A DNA stretch of 64,000 nucleotides from contig NZ_AEDU01000023.1 of NCBI RefSeq assembly GCF_000148525.1, positions 1 to 64,000 of the forward strand. Reading direction: 5' to 3'. The translations under genes were made by a program, and so were the position numbers. The DNA comes from Streptococcus mitis SK564 (lineage in GTDB: Bacteria > Bacillota > Bacilli > Lactobacillales > Streptococcaceae). Below are positions 1 through 8,663 of the stretch, in pieces. The notes below the pieces were generated by a model. It saw nothing but the letters and a program-made list of their open reading frames with translations. It was not told the DNA's origin and ran no database searches. Position 1 is the first letter of the stretch. Every line of letters starts with the position of its first letter.

Positions 1-38
1 AAAGCTGACGTGGTTTGAATTTGATTTTCGAAGAGTAT
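1..38 (-). repeat. BOX element, boxA end (cut by window start)
   Basis: The first 38 bases match the boxA end of a pneumococcal BOX repeat (GCTGACGTGGTTTGAA, then GATTTTCGAAGAGTAT). The rest lies outside the window. It sits just upstream of the LD-carboxypeptidase gene. Confidence 0.75.
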
Positions 39-63
39 CAATCTATTTCTAGGAGGATGAGAT

Positions 64-1098
64 ATGGTTTCTACTATTGGTATTGTTAGTTTATCTAGTG
101 GCATTATCGGAGAAGACTTTGTCAAACATGAAGTGGACTTGGGGGTCCAACGTCTCAGGGATTTGGGACTCAATCCTATCTTTTTGCCCCATTCGTTAAA
201 AGGCTTAGACTTTATCAAGGACCACCCCGAAGCGCGTGCGAAAGATTTGATGCAAGCCTTTTCCGATGATAGCATCGATATGATCCTATGTGCCATCGGT
301 GGAGACGATACCTATCGTTTGTTGCCCTACCTTTTTGAAAATGAGCAACTAGAAAAAGTTATCAAACAAAAGATTTTTCTTGGCTTCTCAGATACAACCA
401 TGAACCATCTCATGTTGCATAAACTAGGAATCAAGACTTTTTATGGTCAATCCTTCTTAGCAGACATTTGTGAATTAGACAAAGAAATGCTAGCCTATAG
501 CCTTCACTACTTTAAAGAATTGATTGAGACGGGAAGAATCTCAGAAATCCGCCCTAGCAATGTTTGGTATGAGGAACGAACTGATTTTACTCCCAAGGCT
601 CTGGGGACACCTCGTGTCAGTCATGAAAATACTGGTTTTGAGTTGTTGCAAGGAAATGCCCAGTTCGAGGGAAAAATCCTCGGTGGTTGCCTCGAATCCC
701 TCTACGATATCTTTGACAACTCTCGATACGCAGACAGCACGGAGCTCTGCCAAGAATACAAACTTTTCCCTGACTTGTCAGACTGGGAAGGAAAGATCCT
801 CTTACTAGAAACAAGCGAAGAAAAGCCTGAGCCGGAAGACTTCAAAAAGATGTTACAAACTTTAAAGAACACTGGTATATTCAAGGTCATCAGCGGACTC
901 TTGGTCGGGAAACCTATGGATGAAACTTTCTATGACGACTATAAAGAGGCACTATTGGATATCATTGACAGCAATATTCCAATTGTCTATAATCTGAATG
1001 TCGGCCACGCAACTCCGAGAGCAATTGTCCCCTTCGGAGTCCATGCCTATGTAGATGCACAGGAGCAAGTCATTCGCTTTGACTATAACAAAAAATAA
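64..1098 (+). CDS. LD-carboxypeptidase family protein (peptidase S66, MccF-like)
   Basis: 344 residues, normal length for S66 peptidases, which cleave L,D-peptide bonds in murein peptides or inactivate microcin C-like nucleotide peptides in the cytoplasm. Family landmarks visible are GGDDT (about 79-83) followed by RLLPYL, GFSDTT (107-112), GGCLESL near residue 210, LLLETSEE near 260, and a C-terminal GHATPRAIVPFGVHA that should carry the catalytic His. The position I align to the nucleophilic Ser reads Thr. The start has a strong ribosome site (AGGAGG) 7 bases upstream. It stands alone between a BOX remnant and a SemiSWEET gene. Whether it acts on murein or on peptide antibiotics cannot be told from sequence. 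Confidence 0.85.
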   Translation: MVSTIGIVSLSSGIIGEDFVKHEVDLGVQRLRDLGLNPIFLPHSLKGLDFIKDHPEARAKDLMQAFSDDSIDMILCAIGGDDTYRLLPYLFENEQLEKVIKQKIFLGFSDTTMNHLMLHKLGIKTFYGQSFLADICELDKEMLAYSLHYFKELIETGRISEIRPSNVWYEERTDFTPKALGTPRVSHENTGFELLQGNAQFEGKILGGCLESLYDIFDNSRYADSTELCQEYKLFPDLSDWEGKILLLETSEEKPEPEDFKKMLQTLKNTGIFKVISGLLVGKPMDETFYDDYKEALLDIIDSNIPIVYNLNVGHATPRAIVPFGVHAYVDAQEQVIRFDYNKK

Positions 1099-1203
1099 AT
1101 AGTGTCTCTATTTTTGTGCTTTTGTATTCGTTTTCGTTACAATTTGTATCTGAATTTATTGCATTTCGCTAATTTCTATGATATCCTTTTGAAGGAGGTG
1201 TAT

Positions 1204-1467
1204 ATGACAAAACAAAAAATTAATCGAATCGTAGGTTCTATTGGTGCCTTTATTGGAATCATAGTATTTATTGCCTACATACCTCAAATTATCGCTAATT
1301 TACAGGGAAATAAAGCTCAACCATTTCAACCTTTATCAGCTGCTATATCTTGCTTAATCTGGGTTATTTATGGATGGACAAAGGAACCTAAGAAGGATTG
1401 GATACTAATCATTCCAAATTCAGCTGGTGTTATTTTAGGTGGAATCACTTTTTTGACTTCACTCTAA
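1204..1467 (+). CDS. SemiSWEET / PQ-loop small sugar transporter
   Basis: 87 residues from the ATG at 1204, which has a strong GAAGGAGG site; an upstream in-frame start at 1102 would add a non-homologous tail and lacks a ribosome site. Three transmembrane segments and a YIPQI PQ-motif in the first helix mark a SemiSWEET, a half-size sugar uniporter that works as a dimer in the membrane. The motifs and length fit well; the substrate is unknown. A terminator follows directly. Confidence 0.85.
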   Translation: MTKQKINRIVGSIGAFIGIIVFIAYIPQIIANLQGNKAQPFQPLSAAISCLIWVIYGWTKEPKKDWILIIPNSAGVILGGITFLTSL

Positions 1468-1487
1468 CAAATCTAATAGTATATATA

Positions 1488-1517
1488 AAAAGCTGGGAAA
1501 AATTTCTCAGCTTTTTT
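1488..1517 (+). terminator. Rho-independent terminator after SemiSWEET
   Basis: AAAAAGCTGGGAAA pairs with TTTCTCAGCTTTTTT, a stem with G-U pairs and a T run. Confidence 0.8.
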
Positions 1518-1551
1518 CTATATTCTCAGATATGCTAGTTACCTGTACATA

Positions 1552-2115
1552 CTAACGACCGCTTTTCCACTCACAATCATTCTCATGGTCATCAACTAGC
1601 CCTGCAGCCTGTAGAAAAGACAAGACGGCGACTGGGCCTGTGAACTTGAAGCCTCGTTTTTTGAGATCTTTGGCTAACTTCTCAGACAGAGGTGTTTTAG
1701 CTGGGGCTTGGCGGTAATCGGGAACATCGTTAACGATCGTTTTCCCCTCAACAAAAGACCAAAGATAGGCATCAAAAGAGCCGTACTCTGCCTGTAGTCG
1801 TAGAAAGGCTTGGGCGTTAGCGCGTGTAGCAAAAATCTTGGCTCTATTTCGGATGATGGCTGGATTCTCCAGCAGGTCTTCCAGTTCGGTGTCGGTCATC
1901 TCTGCGACCGCTTGAATTTGATAGCTATGAAAGGCTTCTCGGAAAGCTTGGCGTTTGTTGAGTACCGTTTCCCAAGACAGGCCCGCTTGATAGGTTTCCA
2001 TACACAACAACTCAAACAATGCTTGGTCATCATGGAGAGGATGCCCCCACTCCTCATCATGATAGGCGATGTAGAGCGGATTGGTCATCTTGACCCACGA
2101 ACAACGTTTTGTCAT
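1552..2115 (-). CDS. tag: DNA-3-methyladenine glycosylase I
   Basis: 187 residues, the usual Tag length. The enzyme removes 3-methyladenine from alkylated DNA in base excision repair. Visible are the N-terminal RCSWVK and YHDEEWG, METYQAGLSW with the base-recognition Glu and Trp, and the C-terminal DDHENDCEW that, with the N-terminal Cys and His, forms the zinc site. It is the last gene of a mutL-ruvA-tag repair operon, 9 bases after ruvA. Confidence 0.95.
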   Translation of the reverse strand: MTKRCSWVKMTNPLYIAYHDEEWGHPLHDDQALFELLCMETYQAGLSWETVLNKRQAFREAFHSYQIQAVAEMTDTELEDLLENPAIIRNRAKIFATRANAQAFLRLQAEYGSFDAYLWSFVEGKTIVNDVPDYRQAPAKTPLSEKLAKDLKKRGFKFTGPVAVLSFLQAAGLVDDHENDCEWKSGR

Positions 2116-2124
2116 GTTCTGCTC

Positions 2125-2718
2125 CTATTTGACCAACATCTTAAGGGCCGACTTGATATAGTTCTCAGCTGTATCTGTCGTTCCTTCAAAGAATTTCTTG
2201 ATTTTCTTGAGCTCGGTTGCCTTGTAGCCCAGTGCCAACATGGCTTCCATAGCTTCTTCCAATTCTTGGTTTTCAGCACTTGCTTGAACTGCCACCTTAG
2301 CAGGAAGGTCGTCTCCTGAAACTACTACCTTGCCTTCCAAGTCCAGCACCATCTGCTGGGCTGTTTTCTTGCCAATTTTAGGGAACTTGGTCAAGTAGGT
2401 GATGTTCTTTGTTTCGATGGCTTGAACCAAGCCAGCATTGTCATCAGCAGCAATAATAGCAAGAGCTGATACAGGACCAATCCCAGAGACCGAAATCAGA
2501 CTGAGAAAGAGCTTTTTCTCATCTTCTGAGCGAAATCCATAAAGCAGATGGGCGTCCTCACGCACGACCTGATGCACATAAATTTGAGCTTCTTGGTTAA
2601 CCTGACCTGAGTAGGCATAGGGATTAGCCACATACAGGATATAACCGATACCGTTGGTTTCAAGAACAATGTATTTAGCAGTGATTTTGGTAATGATTCC
2701 TTTTAAATATTCGTACAT
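2125..2718 (-). CDS. ruvA: Holliday junction branch migration protein RuvA
   Basis: 197 residues. Recognised by the N-terminal OB-fold ([20 protein letters not shown]), the helix-hairpin-helix segments ([14 protein letters not shown] and [16 protein letters not shown]) and the C-terminal RuvB-contact domain ([12 protein letters not shown]). A RuvA tetramer binds Holliday junctions and targets RuvB. It starts 15 bases after mutL. In pneumococcus, from memory, riboflavin genes separate mutL and ruvA; here they are adjacent. Confidence 0.97.
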   Translation of the reverse strand: MYEYLKGIITKITAKYIVLETNGIGYILYVANPYAYSGQVNQEAQIYVHQVVREDAHLLYGFRSEDEKKLFLSLISVSGIGPVSALAIIAADDNAGLVQAIETKNITYLTKFPKIGKKTAQQMVLDLEGKVVVSGDDLPAKVAVQASAENQELEEAMEAMLALGYKATELKKIKKFFEGTTDTAENYIKSALKMLVK

Positions 2719-2733
2719 AGTTTTCCTTTTAGT

Positions 2734-4659
2734 TTAATATTTCCCCAGCTCACGGAGACTGGTGTGATTTTCCTGAATGCGTCGGAACATCTTTTCCATA
2801 TCCGACTTGGTAAAATGCACCAAAACAGGACGCCCGTGGGGACAGTTGTAGGGATTGTCACATTGAGAGAGCTGATAGAGGAGCTGTCTAGCCGAATGAT
2901 CGTCAATACGATGGTTGGCCTTGATGGACCGCTTGCAGGACATCATGATAGCCAGCTCTGCTCGGTATTTCTTGATAGAAACTTCCTTGGTCAAGAGCAG
3001 CATGTCACACATTTCATAGATGCCTGATTCAATCTCTTCTTCTGCCATCCAAATAGGATGTTCACGCAGGATAAATTGATTTTCTCCGTACTCTGCTAGA
3101 AAGACACCCACTTCCTCCAAAAGCGCCATTCTTTCCTTGAGACGAAGGGCATCATCCGCAGGAAATTCAAAAATGTAAGGCACTAGGAGTTGTTGTTGAC
3201 TCTGGTCAACATCGCCAATGCTTTCACGATACTCCTCATACTTGACCCGTTCCTGAGCCGCATGTTGGTCTATGATGTAGAGCCCATCTCTCCCTTGGGC
3301 AAAGAGATAAGTCCCATGCATTTGCCCGAAAAATTCCAACTCTGGGAATCTTGATGATTCTTCTCGCTCCAGCTTGTCATAAGCCTTATCCAGACTGGTT
3401 AAATCTAGCTCTGGGTGATCTAGCTGGTCGTAGTTAGCAGGCTTTCTCTCTGCAAAATGCAGTTTTGCTGGCTTGGTCAGCTGATCCAAGGTTTCCTTGG
3501 CAAATAGGGTTAAATCCTGCCCTTCCTCAGTCAATTCTACCTGATAATCAGCCACCTCAGCTTTCTCATAGTAGAGCGTATTTTCTTTGAGTGGGAGAAT
3601 AGTTTGCTCCACCTTCTCACGATTGCGCACGGTCGATTTGGCAAGATTTTCCAAGGCATCTGGAATCAAGGTTTGTTCCTTGAGACTATTTGCAATAGCT
3701 TCTGAAACCAGGGCCATAAGTTCTTTTTCCTTGGAAATCCGCACCTCTTGCTTGGTTGGATGAACATTGACATCCGCTAGATAAGGGTCGATATGGATGT
3801 GAATGACAGCCAACGGAAAGCGTCCCACCATGAGCTTACTTCCGTAACCATCAAGAATAGCACGATTGAGTAAAAAGTTCTTGATATAACGGCCATTGAT
3901 GAAGAGGCTGATATAGTTGCGGTTGGCTCTAGTTAACTCAGGCAAGGACACAAAGCCTGAAATTTCGAAATCAAGGTCAGAATTCTCAATTTCAATCATC
4001 TTCTTGGCACTCGCCAAACCGTAAATCCCTGCGATAGCTTGGCGCAATTGACCTGTTCCCGCTGTTCGCGTCATTTCCTTGCCATCACTAATCAAGCTAA
4101 AAGAAATCTCAGGATGGGCCAAACCCAGACGATTGACAATATCAATAATATGAGACAACTCCGCCTGCTGACTCTTCATATACTTGAGACGGGCAGGCGT
4201 GTTGAAAAAGAGGTCTTCCACACAAACCTTGGTTCCCACAGGACTAGTCGCTGGAATGATTTCTTCTACTTCTCCTCCACGAGCGACGAGCTTGGTTCCA
4301 TGACTTGCACCATCCATCGCCGTCAAAAGGGTCAGAACACTAACAGAAGCGATAGAAGGCAGAGCTTCACCACGAAAACCAAGCGTCCGAATCCGAAAGA
4401 GATCTGCCTGATTTTTTATCTTACTGGTCGCATGACGACGCAGAGCCAGCTCTACCTCATCGTGGGCAATTCCATGACCATTATCTGTGATTTGAATCTT
4501 CTTGAGACCAGCTTCCTCAATCTCAATGATAATCTGGTTAGAGCCAGCGTCAATGGCATTTTCTACCAGCTCCTTAACAACGCTAGCTGGACGCTCGATA
4601 ACCTCTCCAGCTGCAATCTGGTTTGCCAGCACCTCTGGCAATTCAATAATATGAGACAT
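2734..4659 (-). CDS. mutL: DNA mismatch repair protein MutL (HexB)
   Basis: 641 residues. The N-terminal GHKL ATPase shows [28 protein letters not shown] and HPTKQEVR; a variable linker leads to the C-terminal dimerisation domain with the [13 protein letters not shown] motif and CPHGRPV. MutL links MutS mismatch recognition to strand removal; in pneumococcus this is the Hex system. It is the first gene of the repair operon and is read divergently from the LytTR gene. It is complete, with no sign of decay. Confidence 0.97.
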   Translation of the reverse strand: MSHIIELPEVLANQIAAGEVIERPASVVKELVENAIDAGSNQIIIEIEEAGLKKIQITDNGHGIAHDEVELALRRHATSKIKNQADLFRIRTLGFRGEALPSIASVSVLTLLTAMDGASHGTKLVARGGEVEEIIPATSPVGTKVCVEDLFFNTPARLKYMKSQQAELSHIIDIVNRLGLAHPEISFSLISDGKEMTRTAGTGQLRQAIAGIYGLASAKKMIEIENSDLDFEISGFVSLPELTRANRNYISLFINGRYIKNFLLNRAILDGYGSKLMVGRFPLAVIHIHIDPYLADVNVHPTKQEVRISKEKELMALVSEAIANSLKEQTLIPDALENLAKSTVRNREKVEQTILPLKENTLYYEKAEVADYQVELTEEGQDLTLFAKETLDQLTKPAKLHFAERKPANYDQLDHPELDLTSLDKAYDKLEREESSRFPELEFFGQMHGTYLFAQGRDGLYIIDQHAAQERVKYEEYRESIGDVDQSQQQLLVPYIFEFPADDALRLKERMALLEEVGVFLAEYGENQFILREHPIWMAEEEIESGIYEMCDMLLLTKEVSIKKYRAELAIMMSCKRSIKANHRIDDHSARQLLYQLSQCDNPYNCPHGRPVLVHFTKSDMEKMFRRIQENHTSLRELGKY

Positions 4660-4807
4660 CTTTCAGCCCCTTTCTGTACCTGTTTTCCTAGAAATTGATT
4701 AGTGCTATTATACCATATTTCAGATAGGACAGAAAAGCTCCACCACATAGAAGCCAAATCCCGCCACATAGACAAAGTCCCTTGCAAGGGTCTGGAAAAT
4801 AGTGTTT

Positions 4808-4850
4808 AATAAAGATATACAGGAAGTGATCACAACCTTGTATAACTAAA
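4808..4850 (+). promoter_or_regulatory. Candidate LytTR operator/promoter
   Basis: Directly upstream of the LytTR gene lies an imperfect dyad around a perfect GTGATCAC, flanked by TACAGG and CCTTGTA. Many LytTR regulators activate their own promoter, so this is a reasonable but unproven operator. Confidence 0.35.
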
Positions 4851-4864
4851 AAGGAGAGAAATTT

Positions 4865-5305
4865 ATGAAAGTAGAACTACAGATTAGTGAAACTTACGAA
4901 GAGGAAAAGCTGATTGTCCAAGCACCTCAGCCGACAGATAAAGTCCAGAAAGTCATCGAGTTCGCAGAAAATCTTGACCAAAAAGAAACAATCAAAGGAA
5001 AGATTGATAATCAGGTCTATCTCGTTGAGATTGGTAAGATACAACGCTTCTATATCGAGAATCGGAAGGTTCTAGCAGAAACCGCGAGTCAGACCTACAG
5101 CATTGATTTGCGACTCTATCAGGTCCTTGAAATTCTGCCAACCAATTTTATCCAAATTTCCCAATCAGAAATCATCAATATCGACTCCATCTCCCATCTC
5201 AAGCTCACCCCCAACGGCCTAGTAGAAATCTTTCTAAAAAATGAAAACTTCACCTACTCTTCACGCCGTTACCTAAAAACCATCAAGGAGAAATTAGAAC
5301 TATGA
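4865..5305 (+). CDS. LytTR-family DNA-binding transcriptional regulator
   Basis: 146 residues without a receiver domain. The C-terminal two thirds is a LytTR domain, with the IGKIQRFYIENRKV, FIQISQSEIINIDSI and FTYSSRRYLKTIKEKL segments. The 3' end overlaps the start of the membrane-protein gene by 4 bases, so the two are translationally coupled. This layout matches streptococcal LytTR regulatory systems such as HdrRM and BrsRM of S. mutans, in which the membrane partner restrains the regulator. Start chosen at the ATG after AAGGAGAG. Confidence 0.85.
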   Translation: MKVELQISETYEEEKLIVQAPQPTDKVQKVIEFAENLDQKETIKGKIDNQVYLVEIGKIQRFYIENRKVLAETASQTYSIDLRLYQVLEILPTNFIQISQSEIINIDSISHLKLTPNGLVEIFLKNENFTYSSRRYLKTIKEKLEL

Positions 5306-5760
5306 AAAAACAAGTATTTCACGACGCAGCTGCTGGTATCCTCATCGGCCTCATCCTCTCTATCATCTTTTCACTCATTTATGCACCAAATACCTACGCC
5401 CCGTTAAGTCCCGACTCTCTCATCGGACAAGTGATGACTCAACATCAGGTTCACGGTGCCCTGGTCTTGCTCTACTGTACTCTTATCTGGGCAGCCATTG
5501 GTATTCTCTTCAACTTTGGCAAGCGATTATTCAGCCGTGACTGGAGCATGCTTCGTGCCACTCTGACTCATTTCTTCCTTATGCTGGCTGGCTTTGTCCC
5601 ACTAGCAACTCTAGCAGGTTGGTTTCCTTTCCACTGGTTCTTCTATCTCCAGCTCATTATCGAGTTTGCGATTGTTTACCTCATCATTTGGGCTATTTCC
5701 TATAAAAGAGCATCAAAAAAAGTGGACCATATCAATCAACTCTTGGAGCATAGAAAGTAA
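5302..5760 (+). CDS. DUF3021-type membrane protein, partner of LytTR regulator
   Basis: 152 residues with four predicted membrane helices (about 10-30, 50-70, 88-112, 117-138) and a basic C-terminal tail. The family is usually coded beside LytTR regulators, as here with a 4-base overlap. Probable role: membrane-bound inhibitor of the LytTR protein. The signal it senses is unknown. Confidence 0.75.
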   Translation: MKKQVFHDAAAGILIGLILSIIFSLIYAPNTYAPLSPDSLIGQVMTQHQVHGALVLLYCTLIWAAIGILFNFGKRLFSRDWSMLRATLTHFFLMLAGFVPLATLAGWFPFHWFFYLQLIIEFAIVYLIIWAISYKRASKKVDHINQLLEHRK

Positions 5761-5780
5761 GAACCTCATAATAAGCAAAT

Positions 5781-5807
5781 CCGAGAAAGAAACTTCTCGG
5801 TTTTTTT
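5781..5807 (+). terminator. Terminator after LytTR/DUF3021 operon
   Basis: CCGAGAA/TTCTCGG hairpin followed by seven T. Confidence 0.85.
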
Positions 5808-5884
5808 ATCCTGCTACACCTTACTATCATAGCAGTTATTTTCAGATCTTCTTTGTAAATTTTCTATCTTTTTTCAAAATCATC

Positions 5885-5913
5885 TTGCATTTTCCCAAAG
5901 TTTTTTGTAGAAT
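5885..5913 (+). promoter_or_regulatory. Sigma-70 promoter for Nramp-like gene
   Basis: TTGCAT, 17-base spacer, TAGAAT, placed 51 bases before the ATG. Confidence 0.5.
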
Positions 5914-5963
5914 ATAGATTACATATCCAGATTATTCTGAAAATTCAAAAAGGAGCATCTATC

Positions 5964-7226
5964 ATGTCGCAAGCTATTTCGTTAAATCAATCAACCTGGA
6001 CAAGTAAACTAAAAGCAATGGGACCTGGAATCCTAATGGCTTCTGCCGCTGTTGGAGGTTCTCACATTGTATCTTCTACTCAAGCTGGTGGTTCTTATGG
6101 GTGGTCGCTACTCCTCTTGGTCATCTTAGCCAATGTCTTTAAATATCCATTTTTCCGTTTTGGTGCTGAATACACCGCTGATACTGGAAAGACTTTGGTT
6201 GAAGGTTATGCCGAAAAAGGAAAACTCTATCTCTGGATTTTCTTTATCCTAAATGTCTTTTCGGCTATGGTCAACACAGCTGGTGTCGCCATTCTGTGCT
6301 CAGCTATCATCGCCAGTGCCTTCCCAATGATCGGTCTTAGCATCACTCAGTGGTCCCTCATTCTCGTTGCAATCATTTGGGCTATGTTACTCTTTGGAGG
6401 CTACAAACTCTTAGACGGCATGGCAAAATGGATCATGTCAGCTTTGACCATTGCAACTGTTCTTGCAGTTATCATCGCGGCGATCAAGCATCCCGAATAC
6501 AGCTCTGATTTTGTCGAGAAAACACCTTGGCAAATGGCAGCTCTACCCTTCATCGTTTCCCTCTTAGGGTGGATGCCGGCTCCTATTGAAATTTCAGCTA
6601 TCAATTCACTTTGGTCTGCTGAAAAGAAAAAGACCGTCAACTTTAACACCGAGGACGCTCTATTTGACTTTAACGTTGGTTACATTGGAACAGCTATCCT
6701 AGCTGTGTTCTTTGTAGCACTGGGAGCATTGATTCAATATCCTACAGGGCAAGCAGTTGAAGCCGCTTCAGCCAAATACATCTCTCAATTCGTGGGCATG
6801 TATGCCTCTGTTCTTGGCGAATGGTCCCGTTACTTGATTACCTTTATTGCCTTCCTGTGTATCTTTGGAACAGTTATCACTGTTATTGATGGCTATTCTC
6901 GCGTCAATCAGGAATCTCTCCGACTGCTAATCAGTCAAAAAGAAGACAATCGTAAATCTTTGAACATCTGGATGACCATCACTGCTATCATCGGTATCAT
7001 CATTATCAAGTTCTTCGCTGGTCAGGTTTCAACCATGCTCCGCTTTGCCATGATTGGTTCTTTCCTGACAACACCATTCTTCGCTCTTTTAAACTACGCC
7101 TTGGTAACGCGTGAAAACAAAAATCTTCCTTCTTGGCTCAAACACCTTGCCATTGCAGGATTGATTTTCCTCTTTGGCTTCGCCATCTTCTTTATCTACG
7201 CACTCGCAATCGGAAAAGCAGGATAA
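5964..7226 (+). CDS. Nramp-related divalent metal ion transporter
   Basis: 420 residues, eleven or so membrane helices, NRAMP fold. The first helix keeps GPGIL, but the canonical DPGN metal-binding motif is replaced by AVGGSHI. In helix 6 the usual MPHN reads MPAPIEIS, so the Met is kept and the partner residues are not. It is therefore a divergent branch, not MntH proper, and its ion could differ from manganese. It has its own promoter and ribosome site (AAAAGGAG) and is followed by a terminator, so it is monocistronic. Confidence 0.8.
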   Translation: MSQAISLNQSTWTSKLKAMGPGILMASAAVGGSHIVSSTQAGGSYGWSLLLLVILANVFKYPFFRFGAEYTADTGKTLVEGYAEKGKLYLWIFFILNVFSAMVNTAGVAILCSAIIASAFPMIGLSITQWSLILVAIIWAMLLFGGYKLLDGMAKWIMSALTIATVLAVIIAAIKHPEYSSDFVEKTPWQMAALPFIVSLLGWMPAPIEISAINSLWSAEKKKTVNFNTEDALFDFNVGYIGTAILAVFFVALGALIQYPTGQAVEAASAKYISQFVGMYASVLGEWSRYLITFIAFLCIFGTVITVIDGYSRVNQESLRLLISQKEDNRKSLNIWMTITAIIGIIIIKFFAGQVSTMLRFAMIGSFLTTPFFALLNYALVTRENKNLPSWLKHLAIAGLIFLFGFAIFFIYALAIGKAG

Positions 7227-7291
7227 CTAACAAGCTCTAGATGAAGATAAGGTTTCATTTCAAGAGAAAATTCAGCAAATATTTCTATAAT

Positions 7292-7338
7292 AAAAAGCAT
7301 AAGAACAAGGTTTTGAATACCTGAACTTATGCTTTTTT
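7292..7338 (+). terminator. Terminator after Nramp-like gene
   Basis: Long hairpin AAAAAGCATAAG ... CTTATGCTTTTTT with an inner AGGTTTTGAATACCT stem. Confidence 0.8.
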
Positions 7339-7406
7339 ACGTTCTTAAAGACTGTTTATACTCAAAGAGCAGTTGAAAAACTCCAACCGCCTCTTATAAG
7401 AACTTT

Positions 7407-7520
7407 ATACTATTCGAAAATCTCTTCAAACCACGTCAGCTCTATCTGCAACCTCAAAGCTGTGCTTTGAGCAACCTGCGACTAGCTTCCTAGTTTGCTC
7501 TTTGATTTTCATTGAGTATT
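7407..7520 (+). repeat. BOX element (boxA-boxC, no clear boxB)
   Basis: ATACTATTCGAAAATCTCTTC ... CCACGTCAGC marks boxA. AACCTCAAAGCTGTGCTTTGAG ... TTTGATTTTCATTGAGTATT marks boxC. The element ends at the nrdI stop codon (7519-7521). The remainder of the 7227-7518 gap holds only the terminator and this repeat. Confidence 0.85.
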
Positions 7521-7989
7521 AATTCTCCCTTTCCAACTCATACAAATCTGCGATAATCGCTGCGACACGTTTGATATCTTCCAGCATGCCTCGCATTTCA
7601 AAGTCAGCCAAGACAGGAAAGCCAAAACGTTGACTGTATTGCTTGGCTGTCAGGCAGTATTGGTTATTAAAGTTACGATTTCCTGAACCAACTACGCCAA
7701 AACACTTACTAGCATTATCGCCATAGGCTATAAAATCCCCAACGGGTGTCGTCAAAATCTCTACATCTCCGTTATCCACGCCATTCCCACCTTCGAGATA
7801 GGTCGGCAAAAAAGCGACATAAGGATGGTCCATCTCATAAAAATCTTGGCCTTCCTTGACCAAATCCTTAATATGAATCTTTTGAACTTCAATCCCCTCA
7901 TACTGGGACAAGAGATAGTCTTTCAAGCGTGTCACAAAACTCTCAGTATTCCCACTCAGACTGATATAAACTAAAGAAATTGTCTTCAT
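7519..7989 (-). CDS. nrdI: Class Ib ribonucleotide reductase flavodoxin NrdI
   Basis: 156 residues from the ATG at 7989, preceded by GGAGGTAC. The flavodoxin-like fold begins with [12 protein letters not shown] for FMN phosphate binding and carries the NrdI signature [18 protein letters not shown] and [11 protein letters not shown]. NrdI supplies the oxidant that builds the Mn-tyrosyl cofactor of NrdF. The reductase genes nrdEF are not in this window, so nrdI is unlinked here. A longer frame reaching to 8118 has no start signal. Confidence 0.9.
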   Translation of the reverse strand: MKTISLVYISLSGNTESFVTRLKDYLLSQYEGIEVQKIHIKDLVKEGQDFYEMDHPYVAFLPTYLEGGNGVDNGDVEILTTPVGDFIAYGDNASKCFGVVGSGNRNFNNQYCLTAKQYSQRFGFPVLADFEMRGMLEDIKRVAAIIADLYELEREN

Positions 7990-8016
7990 ATGTACCTCCA
8001 TGATTTTATTTTTCAT

Positions 8017-8059
8017 CGAAAAAGAACTACCAAGATTGTATCTTGATAGTTCTTTTTTG
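8017..8059 (-). terminator. Terminator between membrane-protein gene and nrdI
   Basis: Long stem AAAGAACTACCAAGAT / ATCTTGATAGTTCTTT with A and T runs on the two sides. It ends the upstream minus-strand gene. Confidence 0.8.
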
Positions 8060-8066
8060 TCAATAC

Positions 8067-8603
8067 TTAAGCAAGTTCTTCTGTTTCTTCTTCTGCCAAG
8101 GCTTTCTGCTGACGCCACATCTTGTAGAAGACAAGAGCCAGGAAGAGAACATTGATGACGATAGAGAAAATGCTAGCGGCTTGTGAAATAACACTTATCC
8201 CTAAACGCATGGTCTCATCGTGAACTAACTGCACAGCGTCTTGTAAAGTCACATAGCTATAAATCGAACCAATAATGGCTAGCAAAACATAGCCGACATA
8301 AGTGTAGTTTGCATATTGCAAATTCTTACGAACAAGGAACACAATCGCTACTGCAACTAAAATAGCAGATAGCACAATCAAGGCCATATTAAAAATAGAA
8401 TGAGTTGATTCTGCTACTCTATAGGTATAATTAAGCTGGTCTTCTAATTGCTGAGCACTGACCCCTGCAACTTGTTTCTGAGCGGCAGCGGCACGAAGGG
8501 CTTCTTTGCTAGGCAAGGGACTCAACATTCCAAACAGAGACGTAGCTGAAATAAGAGCAGACAAGATTAGCAAGACCCATAGATAAATCGGTTTCTTTTT
8601 CAT
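8067..8603 (-). CDS. Hypothetical membrane protein (four helices)
   Basis: 178 residues from the ATG at 8603, which has AGGAGG 7 bases upstream. One N-terminal helix precedes an extracellular segment of about 45 residues rich in Ala and Gln. Three closely spaced helices follow, with an acidic tail (EEETEELA). No domain recognised. It lies downstream of the YesMN two-component genes and may share their transcript, but a gap of about 60 bases separates them. Confidence 0.7.
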   Translation of the reverse strand: MKKKPIYLWVLLILSALISATSLFGMLSPLPSKEALRAAAAQKQVAGVSAQQLEDQLNYTYRVAESTHSIFNMALIVLSAILVAVAIVFLVRKNLQYANYTYVGYVLLAIIGSIYSYVTLQDAVQLVHDETMRLGISVISQAASIFSIVINVLFLALVFYKMWRQQKALAEEETEELA

Positions 8604-8663
8604 GATAGAACCTCCTGATGTTATTATTGATATTATAGCACTTTTTGTACAGGGATACAAATT

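Noticed and set aside
1102..1203. Upstream extension of the SemiSWEET gene
   Set aside because: The ATG at 1204 has the strong ribosome site and gives the family length.
1810..2319. 169-codon plus-strand frame opposite tag and ruvA
   Set aside because: It spans two well-supported genes on the other strand and has no ribosome site.
4039..4698. 219-codon plus-strand frame opposite mutL
   Set aside because: Antisense to conserved ATPase motifs; rich in Arg, Asn and Gln as expected of a shadow.
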